From: DASZCR01 sp035942915
GTDB lineage: Bacteria > Acidobacteriota > Blastocatellia > Pyrinomonadales > Pyrinomonadaceae
NCBI GenBank assembly: GCA_035942915.1
Contig: DASZCR010000062.1
Coordinates: forward strand, 1 to 14,642
Direction of reading: 5' to 3'
Length of the DNA: 14,642 nt
A program made the translations under genes and the position numbers. Positions 1 through 8,414 of the stretch are shown here, in pieces. The notes beneath the pieces are model-generated. The model was not told the origin of the DNA and did no database searches. It worked only from the letters and a program-made list of their open reading frames with translations. How positions within the stretch are numbered: position 1 is the first letter of the stretch; each line of letters opens with the position of its first letter.

Positions 1-1202
1 TTGCCGCCGAAGAACCAACTGGTGCCGACCCGCAGGCGGTGCTGCCACGTCGGCAGCCTCGTCGTGTAGAGCGCAAAGCGTGCTTGGCGTGCCAGTTGTC
101 CTTCCATCACGCGACCGGCGGCCAGCACCGCCGCGCTCTCCGTCCCCAGACTGACGGCCTCGCCCAACTCCTCGAAATGACGACGGCTCGGCACGCCCCC
201 GTCGATGATGGCCTGCACGTTTCTGACGGCCAAGTCCGACTGCTGGAAGGCCAGTTGCGCCGTGCCCGCGAGACTCGGAACCACGTCGCGAAAGTAGGCC
301 ACGTCGCCGAGCGCCAAGACCTCGCGGCGTCCGCGCACCTGAAGCGTCGGCTCGACGATAATCTGCCCGCGCTCGTTCTTCTCCAAGTCGAGCCGCTCGA
401 CCAGAGGGTTGACGCGCACGCCCGCCACCCAGACCACAGCCGCCGCTTCCAACTCCGTCTGCTGACCGTTGTGCTCGAAGACGACACCGCGCGGGAGCAC
501 GCGCACGACGCGTGTCTCCGTATGCAACTCGACCCGTTTTTCGTGGAGCGCGTGGATGACCACCTCGCGGATGTCCGCGTCCATGCCGGGCACGACGGCG
601 CGCCCCATCTCAAGAATCATCACGCGCGGCTCGCCGCGCAAGCCCCTGCGCGCAAAGGCGTCATGGAGCAGGTCTGACATCTTGGTCGCCAACTCGACGC
701 CGCTCGCGCCCGCGCCGACGACGACAAAGGTCGCGTGGCTGCGCGCGTCCTGCGGCGCGGTGTCGGGCGGGATGTGGTCGAGCGTCTCTATCATGCGCTG
801 TCGGAGGTCGTCTGCGTGACGGATTTTGCGAAACGGCATGGCGTGCTGCTCCGCGCCCTCGATGCCCCAGAAGTTCGTCACGCCGCCGACGGCGACGACG
901 AGTATGTCGTAGGCGAGGCGTCGGAGGCGACCGGCTATCGAAACCTCGCGCGCATCGAAGTCGATGTCGGTGACTGCCCCGTGAATGAAGCGCACGCGGT
1001 TGTCGAGAAGCTCGCGGTAGTGCGGCGCGATGTGCCACGCCTCGACCTCGCCGCTCAGGTACTCGTAGAGAAGCGGCGTATGCGTGAAATGCTCCTCGCT
1101 GCTGATGAGCGTGACCTCGCCCGCGCCCGCCAGCCCCAGAGCCGTGAACAGCCCGCCGAAGCCGCCGCCGACGATGCAGATGCGTGCCGGTTTGTCTGCC
1201 AT
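1..1202 (-). CDS. Type II NADH:quinone oxidoreductase-like FAD protein (C-terminus beyond window)
   Basis: The frame stays open from an ATG at 1202 to the left edge (400 codons). It encodes a pyridine-nucleotide-disulfide-type flavoprotein. An N-terminal FAD Rossmann motif, GGGFGG, is at residues 12-17; a second dinucleotide fold, GAGASG, at 163-168 should bind NAD(P)H; the FAD-contacting LALGD lies at about 296-300, followed by AQLAFQQ (about 315-321), which resembles the quinone-site AQxAxQ of NDH-2. No redox-active CxxxxC pair is seen, which fits NDH-2 rather than a disulfide reductase. Family members oxidise NADH and reduce quinone at the inner face of the membrane without pumping protons. 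They are usually a little over 400 residues with a C-terminal membrane-binding helix; the visible end (PTWQHRLRVGTSWFFGG) looks like the start of that region. An SD-like GGAGAA sits 9 nt before the ATG (1212-1217). The gene is divergent from rpsO. A related NAD(P)/FAD oxidoreductase of other specificity cannot be excluded. Confidence 0.85.
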   Translation of the reverse strand, partial: MADKPARICIVGGGFGGLFTALGLAGAGEVTLISSEEHFTHTPLLYEYLSGEVEAWHIAPHYRELLDNRVRFIHGAVTDIDFDAREVSIAGRLRRLAYDILVVAVGGVTNFWGIEGAEQHAMPFRKIRHADDLRQRMIETLDHIPPDTAPQDARSHATFVVVGAGASGVELATKMSDLLHDAFARRGLRGEPRVMILEMGRAVVPGMDADIREVVIHALHEKRVELHTETRVVRVLPRGVVFEHNGQQTELEAAAVVWVAGVRVNPLVERLDLEKNERGQIIVEPTLQVRGRREVLALGDVAYFRDVVPSLAGTAQLAFQQSDLAVRNVQAIIDGGVPSRRHFEELGEAVSLGTESAAVLAAGRVMEGQLARQARFALYTTRLPTWQHRLRVGTSWFFGG

Positions 1203-1442
1203 CTCTGTTCGTTCTCCGTTGAGGGAATTTGCGTGCGGCATCGTAACAGAGAAGACCCGACGGCGCACGCCTCCTCAGCGAACCATCCAGCCATCATGAA
1301 GCGAAACTTTGTCTCGACCGGCATCCCACATCGTTCTGAATAGCTTCGACGGCACTCGCGGATGTCGTCGTGGACTATATGAACAAAAAGAGAGTGGCAG
1401 GCGGAAATGGCTAGTAAATGCTCTTATTAAAGGCATTGCCGC

Positions 1443-1475
1443 CCCTTCGCGCTCGCTGGACACTCGCGCGAAGGG
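1443..1475. repeat. 10-bp perfect inverted repeat upstream of rpsO
   Basis: CCCTTCGCGC at 1443-1452 is the exact reverse complement of GCGCGAAGGG at 1466-1475, with a 13-nt loop. The following bases are not a T-run, so a classical terminator is unlikely on either strand. The repeat spans the putative -35 element of rpsO, so it could be an operator or merely a hairpin. Confidence 0.5.
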
Positions 1476-1486
1476 CGTGTTAGATT
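1457..1486 (+). promoter_or_regulatory. Putative sigma70-type promoter of rpsO
   Basis: TGGACA (1457-1462, five of six consensus bases) is followed after 18 nt by TAGATT (1481-1486, four of six). Transcription from here would give a leader of about 70 nt before the rpsO ATG. Consensus promoters are uncertain in this phylum, so the call rests only on the hexamer match. Confidence 0.35.
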
Positions 1487-1564
1487 GTTTTAAGCTTTAC
1501 TTAACTTTAGCGGTTGCCTTGAGATACAAGGCCGACTGCGGTCTGGGAGGACCATCCGAAAGCA

Positions 1565-1834
1565 ATGTCATTGGCGAGAGAAGTGAAGGAAACAATCGTC
1601 AGCGAATTCCGCACGCACGAGGGCGATACGGGTTCGCCGCAGGTGCAGGTGGCTCTGCTCACGCGGCGCATCAACGACCTGACGGAGCATTTCAAAACAC
1701 ACAAGAAGGATAACCATTCGCGGCGCGGACTGCTCAAGATGGTCTCGCAGCGCCGCAGCCTGCTCGACTATCTCAAGCGCAGAGACATCGAAGGGTATCA
1801 CGAACTTATCGGTCGCCTCGGCCTGCGTCGTTAG
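1565..1834 (+). CDS. rpsO: 30S ribosomal protein S15
   Basis: This 89-residue protein has the same length as E. coli S15 and is readily recognised. The diagnostic segment HKKDNHSRRGLL is at residues 46-57, followed by VSQRRSLLDYLKRRD. The N-terminal EFRTHEGDTGSPQVQVA segment (about residues 15-31) is also typical. S15 binds the central domain of 16S rRNA and nucleates assembly of the small-subunit platform. The ATG is preceded by GGGAGG (1545-1550) with a rather long 14-nt gap. In many bacteria rpsO lies directly before pnp, as it does here, though the spacer is unusually long (427 nt) and contains a terminator-like hairpin. Confidence 0.98.
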   Translation: MSLAREVKETIVSEFRTHEGDTGSPQVQVALLTRRINDLTEHFKTHKKDNHSRRGLLKMVSQRRSLLDYLKRRDIEGYHELIGRLGLRR

Positions 1835-2004
1835 CCGCACGGCCTGAAAGTTCGACGTTTCGGTCGTAGAGGACTCTTGCGCCTCTCTAGAAACACGCAA
1901 CCCGCCATCCCTAGAAAAGCTTACGGACAGTGCCGAACGTGACGGCTTAAAAAACTTCCGACAAGCGGACGGTGGGCGTGCAGCCTGTAGCAGATAAGAA
2001 GCAC

Positions 2005-2049
2005 AAGGCGGCACCGGGCTTCACGGTTGATGCTCGGTGGCCGCCTTTT
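2005..2049 (+). terminator. Rho-independent terminator or attenuator between rpsO and pnp
   Basis: AAGGCGGCACCGGGC (2005-2019) pairs with GCTCGGTGGCCGCCTT (2032-2047), with one G-T pair and one bulged C, a 12-nt loop and a TTTT end. It could end rpsO transcripts or act as a partial terminator that lowers pnp expression relative to rpsO. Because the A-run precedes the stem and Ts follow it, it could work in both directions. Confidence 0.65.
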
Positions 2050-2190
2050 CTTCGATGCGAATTGTTCGCCGAGCACGCCCGTCGCGCCTCACGTAGCGCG
2101 ACGCGCAAGGTTTCGGCCGCACTTTGAACAGACACAAGTTGCCGGGCACAAAACGTGCGCCCCGCCCGTAGAGAGGCGGATGAGACGCCC

Positions 2191-2218
2191 CGGCCTCGTC
2201 CATACGAGACGAGAGCCG
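2191..2218 (+). promoter_or_regulatory. Hairpin in the pnp 5' leader
   Basis: CGGC plus CTCGTC pairs with GACGAG plus GCCG, giving a 10-bp stem with a single bulged A and a 7-nt loop. It ends 43 nt before the pnp ATG and 24 nt before the ribosome site. In E. coli a leader stem cut by RNase III is the basis of pnp autoregulation; an analogous role here is inference from position only. Confidence 0.45.
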
Positions 2219-2261
2219 AACCCTTTGAAGCGGGGCGCGCCCGAAGGAGACAGAAAACACT

Positions 2262-4400
<2,139 letters not shown>

Positions 4401-4430
4401 AATCGGCCGCGTTTGTTTAATTTTTGTAAG

Positions 4431-4464
4431 AAAAGGGGTTCGCCCGCGCGGGCGAACCCCTTTT
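4431..4464. terminator. Perfect palindromic terminator after pnp
   Basis: AAAAGGGGTTCGCCC is followed by a GCGC loop and the exact complement GGGCGAACCCCTTTT: a 15-bp stem with A and T runs at its ends. It lies 30 nt after the pnp stop. The symmetry would let it stop transcription in either direction. Confidence 0.92.
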
Positions 4465-4468
4465 CGTC

Positions 4469-4497
4469 TTGACAGCAGCCCCTCTGCGCGGTTTAAA
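4469..4497 (+). promoter_or_regulatory. Putative sigma70-type promoter of the PEP-CTERM operon
   Basis: A full consensus TTGACA (4469-4474) is followed after 17 nt by TTTAAA (4492-4497, four of six bases). It lies immediately after the pnp terminator, where a new unit would start. Transcription from it would leave a leader of roughly 200 nt before the first gene. Confidence 0.5.
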
Positions 4498-4503
4498 TTG
4501 GCC

Positions 4504-4706
4504 GCGCGAAAATGGAATCCACAGGTTATTCCGCGTCTTTTCTCAATACAGAAAGCCCAACACCGGCTCTGACCCGCAAATCAATGGAACTGCGGGACGT
4601 TAAAGCGGTTCGCGGTCGCCGCGCTGTCTTTATTCAACCAAGTTTTTGACATCGAGAAGCGAAGCTTCGGCCTTAGTCGCCGGGGTTCAAGGAGGACGAC
4701 CTCTCA
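4504..4706 (+). promoter_or_regulatory. Long, potentially structured leader of the PEP-CTERM gene
   Basis: If the promoter call is right, about 200 nt are transcribed before the ATG. Visible local stems include CCCGC/GCGGG around a 14-nt loop (about 4575-4600), CGCGG-tcg-CCGCG (about 4611-4623) and GAAGC-gaa-GCTTC (about 4655-4667). The strong ribosome site AAGGAGG (4689-4695, 11-nt spacing) can itself form a 4-bp stem, GAGG/CCTC, with the bases just after it. A second TTGACA at 4646-4651 has no matching -10. Confidence 0.35.
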
Positions 4707-5357
4707 ATGAAGCATCAAGCCATCCGCCGTGCCGCTGTGATGCTCAGCGTCTTGCTCGTTTCAGTCGTGCGCACGCAGGCCGCCACCATTACGCTGGCCG
4801 ACGTCACGCACGCCTTCGCCAACGGGCAGCAACGGTCGGGCGTCGAACTGCGCCTGCGCTCTGTCGCGCAGAGCGGCGCCGTCCCGCTTTCGGGCGTCCT
4901 CGACCTGCGTCTGACGCAGAGCGGCCACAATCAGTCGTCCAACACCCAGACCGGCACGCAGAGCGGAACGACGACGACCACTACCACCGGCAGCGGCTCC
5001 ATCGTCGATGCGGCGCAGCAGCAACAGCAGCAGGGCGGCACGGTCGAGACGGTTGACCTCGGCGATGTGACCGGCACGGTCTGCGATTGCGGCGAGATTC
5101 CCATCCCGCCCGTCGAAGGCGGCGGCTTCCCGCTGTGGCCGCTGCTCGGTCTGGCCGGCATCCCGCTCTTCTTCATCCCAGACGGTGAGCCGCCCTTTGA
5201 GCCGCCTCCTCCGCCTCCTCCGCCGCCCCCGGCCATTCCCGAACCGGCGACGATTCTGCTCCTCGGCACAAGCCTGATGGCGCTCGGCGCGGGCGCGCGC
5301 CGACGCTCACGCAGCAAGGCTTTGGCTACGGTTGCGACCCCGGCAGAGGAGGTTTAA
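4707..5357 (+). CDS. Exported PEP-CTERM sorting-domain protein
   Basis: This 216-residue protein has a signal peptide (about 1-25, cleavage near TQA-A). A mature N-terminal region of unknown fold follows, then a low-complexity Ser/Thr/Gln/Gly linker (about 70-110, with seven Thr and six Gln in runs), two cysteines (C126, C128), a hydrophobic Gly/Pro-rich stretch (about 140-157) and a run of ten prolines (166-175). The C-terminus carries the sorting signal: PEP at 178-180, a hydrophobic helix at about 182-196 and an Arg cluster at 198-200. In the PEP-CTERM/exosortase system such proteins are cut and anchored or released at the cell envelope, usually in biofilm or polysaccharide-producing bacteria. 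Unlike most members, 16 further residues follow the Arg cluster. No exosortase is in the window. Only 7 nt separate it from the next gene, suggesting co-transcription. Confidence 0.85.
   Translation: MKHQAIRRAAVMLSVLLVSVVRTQAATITLADVTHAFANGQQRSGVELRLRSVAQSGAVPLSGVLDLRLTQSGHNQSSNTQTGTQSGTTTTTTTGSGSIVDAAQQQQQQGGTVETVDLGDVTGTVCDCGEIPIPPVEGGGFPLWPLLGLAGIPLFFIPDGEPPFEPPPPPPPPPPAIPEPATILLLGTSLMALGAGARRRSRSKALATVATPAEEV
5345..5352 (+). promoter_or_regulatory. Ribosome-binding site that sets a GTG start
   Basis: AGAGGAGG lies inside the last codons of the upstream PEP-CTERM gene. It favours GTG at 5365 (12-nt spacing) over the upstream in-frame TTG at 5332, which lies before this site and has no comparable one. 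TTG at 5368 is the only close alternative. Overlap of the SD site with the upstream stop region implies coupled translation. Confidence 0.7.
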
Positions 5358-5364
5358 AAACTCC

Positions 5365-6429
5365 GTGTTGAAAGAGACTCGTACCCTTTCCGCTGCTCGT
5401 AAATTGTCGGCCTCCGGCCTCGTCTGCGCTCTGCTGCTCGCCGCCCTGTTCGTCTCCTCGCCCGTCGCGCCGGAAGCGCGCGCCGTGCAGAAGAATCGTA
5501 AGAACCAGCCGACGACCGGCCGCATCGAGGTCTCGACCACGCCGGGCGGAAATCCCATCATCATCGACGGGAGACCGGCAGGTGAGACGACCGAGTATGC
5601 ACGCGCCATCGAACTTGAGCCGGGCGGCCACACCGTCGAAATCATCTTCCCGAACGGCACGCGCTGGTCGCAGACCTTCGACATCGTTGCCGGGCGCAAG
5701 CAGTGCATCGCGCTCAACTATCGCCCGCGCACCATCAACATTCCGGCCGTCGCCGTCTCGCCCTGCCCGTACCCGGTCAACGTCACCGTTCCCGGCACGG
5801 TCAACGACGGCGATATCGTCACCTTCTCGGCCGACGTGAGCTACGAAGGGCAGTCTGCGCTGAACTACACGTGGACGGTCAGCCCGGCCAACGCGCGCAT
5901 CATCAGCGGCGCGGGCACGCCGACCATCTCGGTTGACACGACCGGCCTCGGCAATCGCCGCGTGATGGCGATTCTCGTCGCAGACGACGGCTCAGGCGAC
6001 CGTAACTGCCGTCAGACGGCGCAAGCGACGACGGCCGTGCTCACTCCGGCCGCGCCTGTTCAGACGCGCAAACGCTTCGACGAATTTCCGTCCGTCGCCT
6101 TCGACGACGACAAGGCGCGTCTTGACAATCTGGCTATCGAACTTCAGAACAGCCCCGGCGCAGTCGGCTACATCATCGCCTACGGCGGGCGCTCGACCCG
6201 CGCCGGACATGCCAACTGGATGGGCGAACGCGCACGCGCTTACCTCGTCAACACGCGCGGCCTGAGCGCCAATCGCATCGTCGTCATCAACGGCGGCCTG
6301 CGCGAAACGCCGACCTACGAACTGTGGGTTGTGCCGCAGGGCGCGGAGCCTCCGGCCGCTTCGCCGACCATTGATGTCGATGAGGCGCGTCCGATGGGGC
6401 GCGGGCGGCGAGGTCGGCAACGCCGCTAA
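5365..6429 (+). CDS. Exported PEGA-domain and OmpA-like protein
   Basis: From the GTG start the protein has 354 residues. A signal peptide (about 1-40, hydrophobic core LVCALLLAALFV) ends near EARA. A PEGA domain follows (about 52-120): GRIEVSTTPGG, IIIDGRPAGETT and LEPGGHTVEI are its typical strand and turn elements. Next comes an Ig/PKD-like beta domain (about 135-225, with cysteines C134 and C215 that could pair) and then a C-terminal OmpA-like domain (about 236-326): the FDDDKARLDNLAIELQ start, GERARAYLV helix and SANRIVVINGG strand are recognisable. OmpA-like domains usually bind peptidoglycan, but the ligand-binding Asp of the canonical TDxxG segment is not present; the site reads GGRSTRAG. 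A basic Arg/Gly-rich tail ends the protein. It probably acts in the periplasm or outer envelope beside the co-transcribed PEP-CTERM protein. Domain calls are from motifs by eye. Confidence 0.75.
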   Translation: MLKETRTLSAARKLSASGLVCALLLAALFVSSPVAPEARAVQKNRKNQPTTGRIEVSTTPGGNPIIIDGRPAGETTEYARAIELEPGGHTVEIIFPNGTRWSQTFDIVAGRKQCIALNYRPRTINIPAVAVSPCPYPVNVTVPGTVNDGDIVTFSADVSYEGQSALNYTWTVSPANARIISGAGTPTISVDTTGLGNRRVMAILVADDGSGDRNCRQTAQATTAVLTPAAPVQTRKRFDEFPSVAFDDDKARLDNLAIELQNSPGAVGYIIAYGGRSTRAGHANWMGERARAYLVNTRGLSANRIVVINGGLRETPTYELWVVPQGAEPPAASPTIDVDEARPMGRGRRGRQRR

Positions 6430-6458
6430 CGCGGGTGTCTCTCCATTTTGAATTCTTC

Positions 6459-6503
6459 AATCGCGCCGCGCCTAACCGTCTAAGGAAGCCCGGCGCGATT
6501 TTT
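6459..6503 (+). terminator. Rho-independent terminator after the PEGA/OmpA-like gene
   Basis: AATCGCGCCG (6459-6468) pairs with CGGCGCGATT (6491-6500) across a 22-nt loop, and the second arm runs into five Ts. It lies 29 nt after the stop codon. Confidence 0.75.
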
Positions 6504-6511
6504 CATGAGCG

Positions 6512-6541
6512 TTGACGCGCCGCGCGCGTGTGTGTTAACAA
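6512..6541 (+). promoter_or_regulatory. Weak promoter candidate for the 52-residue membrane protein gene
   Basis: TTGACG (five of six bases) sits just after the preceding terminator. The matching -10, TAACAA after 18 nt, is poor (three of six). Position between a terminator and a well-formed gene is the main support. Confidence 0.25.
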
Positions 6542-6571
6542 GACTCAACTTCAGTAAGGAGGTCGGACGTT

Positions 6572-6730
6572 ATGGCGGAAGGTGAAGGCGGAGGAAACGC
6601 CGGTGTCGTGGCGATTGTAGTTATCTTTGTCATCGTTATCCTGCTTCTGTTCTTCGGCTGGCAGCGAGGCATGTTCGGCGGAGGCGGAGGCAAGACCGAA
6701 ATCGACGTTAAGGTCGGCAATACCAAGTAG
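6572..6730 (+). CDS. Small single-pass membrane protein, 52 residues
   Basis: The gene begins with ATG 9 nt after a near-perfect ribosome site, AAGGAGG (6556-6562), and ends with TAG; a strong terminator follows 30 nt later, so it looks like a monocistronic gene. The product has an acidic Gly-rich start (MAEGEGGGNAG), one uncharged hydrophobic helix (about 11-30, VVAIVVIFVIVILLLFFGW), a short basic turn (QRG), a five-Gly run (36-40) and a hydrophilic tail alternating charged and small residues. With Gln-Arg after the helix, the C-terminus is more likely cytoplasmic, but topology is uncertain. I do not recognise the family and infer no function. Coding is supported by the ribosome site, the terminator and the coherent membrane profile. 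Confidence 0.7.
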   Translation: MAEGEGGGNAGVVAIVVIFVIVILLLFFGWQRGMFGGGGGKTEIDVKVGNTK

Positions 6731-6759
6731 CTTTTAAACTGCTTCGCAGGACTTCGCAA

Positions 6760-6806
6760 AAGAGAGGAAGCGCCGCGCGTAGTGGCGGCGCTTCCTCTCT
6801 TCTTTT
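6760..6806 (+). terminator. Strong rho-independent terminator after the small membrane protein gene
   Basis: AAGAGAGGAAGCGCCGC (6760-6776) pairs perfectly with GCGGCGCTTCCTCTCTT (6785-6801): a 17-bp stem with an 8-nt loop and a T-rich tail (TCTTTT). Confidence 0.92.
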
Positions 6807-6862
6807 CATTTTCGCCGCACGGCTGATACCATTGCGCCTGATAATTGATAAGACAAGAGTAA

Positions 6863-6942
6863 TAGGTGATGGGTGATAGGTGATAGGTGATAAGAAAAGA
6901 CAGAGTTTTGTCCTATCACCTATCACCCATCACTTATCACCT
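6863..6942. repeat. Heptamer-repeat hairpin, copy 1 (upstream of glyS)
   Basis: The left arm is four tandem 7-bp units, GGTGATG then three GGTGATA (6865-6892). A 20-odd-nt core (AAGAAAAGACAGAG and TTTTGTCC) contains a small GACA/TGTC stem. The right arm holds the reverse-complement units TATCACC and TATCACC, then CATCAC and TTATCACC. About 22 bp of the arms pair perfectly (about 6866-6887 with 6912-6933). Bases 6872-6941 recur exactly, in inverse orientation, at 8415-8484. The copy lies after a dedicated terminator and 22 nt before the glyS start. Confidence 0.92.
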
Positions 6943-6946
6943 CTTT

Positions 6947-6955
6947 AGGGGAGAG
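6947..6955 (+). promoter_or_regulatory. Ribosome-binding site that sets a TTG start for glyS
   Basis: AGGGGAGAG sits 8 nt before TTG at 6964, between the hairpin repeat and the gene. It supports TTG as the start, giving an N-terminus (MAAPNIDTIVSLSKRRG) typical of the family. No ATG lies close by in frame. Confidence 0.7.
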
Positions 6956-6963
6956 TTAGAAAC

Positions 6964-8406
6964 TTGGCAGCACCGAATATCGACACAATCGTCTCGCTCT
7001 CGAAGCGGCGCGGGTTCGTCTTTCCCTCGTCGGAGATTTACGGCGGACTGGGGAGCGCGTGGGACTACGGGCCGTTGGGAGTCGAAATCTCGAACAACGT
7101 CAAGCGCCTCTGGTGGCGCTGGATGGTCTACGAGCGCGACGACATCGAGGGACTCGATTCCTCCATCATTATCAACCGTCTGGTCTGGAAATACTCCGGC
7201 CACGAAGACACCTTCAGCGACCCGCTCGTCGATTGCCGGGAGTGTAACAGCCGTCTCAGGGCCGACAAGCTCGAATATCCGGGGCAGTCGGCGACGCACA
7301 ACAATGACGAAGTGGTACAGATGATTCGCGAGCGTCGCATCAAGTGTCCGAACTGCGGCTCGACCAACTTGACTGAGCCGCGCCCCTTCAACCTGATGTT
7401 CCGCACGACGCTCGGCGCGGCTGCCGCCGAAGACGACCCGACGACGCTGGCCTATCTGCGCCCCGAAACCGCGCAGGGCATTTTTATCAACTATCTGCTC
7501 GTGCAGCAGACGATGCGGCGCAAACTCCCCTTCGGTATCGCGCAGATTGGCAAGTCGTTTCGCAACGAGGTGACGCCCGGTAACTTCATCTTCCGCACGC
7601 GCGAGTTCGAGCAGATGGAGATGGAATACTTCGTGCGCCCCGGCGACGACGAGCGCGCTCATCAGGAGTGGATTGACCGCTGCTTCGATTGGTACGTCTC
7701 GCTCGGCATCAGCCGCGCCAATCTCAATCTCTACGAACAGCCGAAGGAAGAACTGGCGCACTACGCCAAGCGCACAGTCGATATCCACTACCGCTTCTTC
7801 CCCGAACGCGACGCGGAGGAGAAGCAGTGGGACGAACTGATGGGCATTGCCAACCGCACGGACTTCGACCTCAGAGCGCACTCGAACAAGCCTGCGGACG
7901 CCGAAGGCAAACGCCTCAACGCGGACAGCACCGAAGACCTCTCCTACTTCGACGAGGCGACCAAGCAGCGTTACTATCCTTACGTCATCGAGCCTGCGGC
8001 CGGAGTCAACCGCTCCGTCCTTGCCCTCTTGATGGACGCATACTCCGAGCGCACGACCGAGAAGGGCGAGAAGCGCGTCGTGCTCAAACTGCACCCGGAA
8101 CTTGCGCCGATTAAGGTGGCCGTGCTGCCGCTGGCAAAGAACAAACCGGAGATAGTCAGTCTGGCGAAGGAGATTAAACGCCAGCTTCAACCCTCGATGC
8201 GCGCCGTCTATGACGACACGGGCGGTATCGGCAAACTCTACGCGCGACAGGACGAAATCGGCACGCCCGCCTGCGTCACCGTTGACCATCAATCGCTCGA
8301 AGACGAGGCCGTCACCGTCCGCGACCGCGACACATGGGAGCAGGAACGCGTCCGCGTCTCCGACCTCGCCGAACACCTCAAGGCGCGACTCGGAATCAAA
8401 TGCTGA
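6964..8406 (+). CDS. glyS: Glycyl-tRNA synthetase, homodimeric class II type
   Basis: This 480-residue enzyme charges tRNA-Gly with glycine in the cytoplasm. It is the single-chain (alpha2) type also found in eukaryotes, archaea and many bacteria, not the alpha2beta2 type of E. coli. Seen in order: FPSSEIYGGLGSAWDYGPLG (20-39, the N-terminal signature), a likely zinc site with CxxC pairs at C91/C94 and C128/C131, the LRPETAQGIF motif (165-174), class II motif 2 around FRNEV...FRTREFEQMEMEYF (199-223), motif 3 EPAAGVNRSVLALLMDAY (343-360), and an anticodon-binding domain from about residue 380 (PIKVAVLPL...KLYARQDEIGTPACVTVD). All are intact. The start is TTG with a good SD. The gene is bracketed by inverted 70-nt repeat copies. 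It may be co-transcribed with the two genes downstream. Confidence 0.97.
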   Translation: MAAPNIDTIVSLSKRRGFVFPSSEIYGGLGSAWDYGPLGVEISNNVKRLWWRWMVYERDDIEGLDSSIIINRLVWKYSGHEDTFSDPLVDCRECNSRLRADKLEYPGQSATHNNDEVVQMIRERRIKCPNCGSTNLTEPRPFNLMFRTTLGAAAAEDDPTTLAYLRPETAQGIFINYLLVQQTMRRKLPFGIAQIGKSFRNEVTPGNFIFRTREFEQMEMEYFVRPGDDERAHQEWIDRCFDWYVSLGISRANLNLYEQPKEELAHYAKRTVDIHYRFFPERDAEEKQWDELMGIANRTDFDLRAHSNKPADAEGKRLNADSTEDLSYFDEATKQRYYPYVIEPAAGVNRSVLALLMDAYSERTTEKGEKRVVLKLHPELAPIKVAVLPLAKNKPEIVSLAKEIKRQLQPSMRAVYDDTGGIGKLYARQDEIGTPACVTVDHQSLEDEAVTVRDRDTWEQERVRVSDLAEHLKARLGIKC

Positions 8407-8414
8407 GAGGAAAT

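Larger units (their letters stand above)
1203..1564. other. Divergent intergenic region between the NDH-2-like gene and rpsO
   Basis: These 362 nt hold no convincing gene; the short open frames crossing it resemble no family. The left end carries the ribosome site of the minus-strand flavoprotein gene. The part near rpsO is AT-richer (about 1476-1510) and contains a promoter-like pair and a 10-bp inverted repeat, both listed separately. A 7-nt inverted repeat (CTCTGTT at 1203-1209, AACAGAG at 1245-1251) brackets the flavoprotein ribosome site. I see nothing else. Confidence 0.6.
1835..2261 (+). other. rpsO-pnp intergenic region and pnp leader
   Basis: This 427-nt spacer holds no convincing gene. 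It carries a terminator-like hairpin at 2005-2049, a 10-bp hairpin at 2191-2218 and the pnp ribosome site GAAGGAGA (2243-2250). A smaller hairpin (AGAGG...CCTCT, about 1869-1889) lies just after rpsO without a T-tract. No good promoter hexamers were found between the terminator and pnp; TTGAAC at 2124-2129 lacks a matching -10 element. Confidence 0.6.

Noticed and set aside
39..819. Plus-strand open frames at the left end (39-677, 469-819)
   Set aside because: They lie opposite the continuous minus-strand flavoprotein frame and show no recognisable protein features.
4560..4690. A cyclic di-GMP (GEMM-I) riboswitch before the PEP-CTERM gene
   Set aside because: GCGGGACGTTAAAGC recalls the GGGACGCAAAGC segment, but the upstream GGCAAACC part, the GNRA tetraloop and its receptor are not found.
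5332..5364. Upstream TTG start for the PEGA/OmpA-like protein
   Set aside because: It lies before the only good ribosome site (5345-5352) and inside the preceding gene; GTG at 5365 gives a normal signal peptide.
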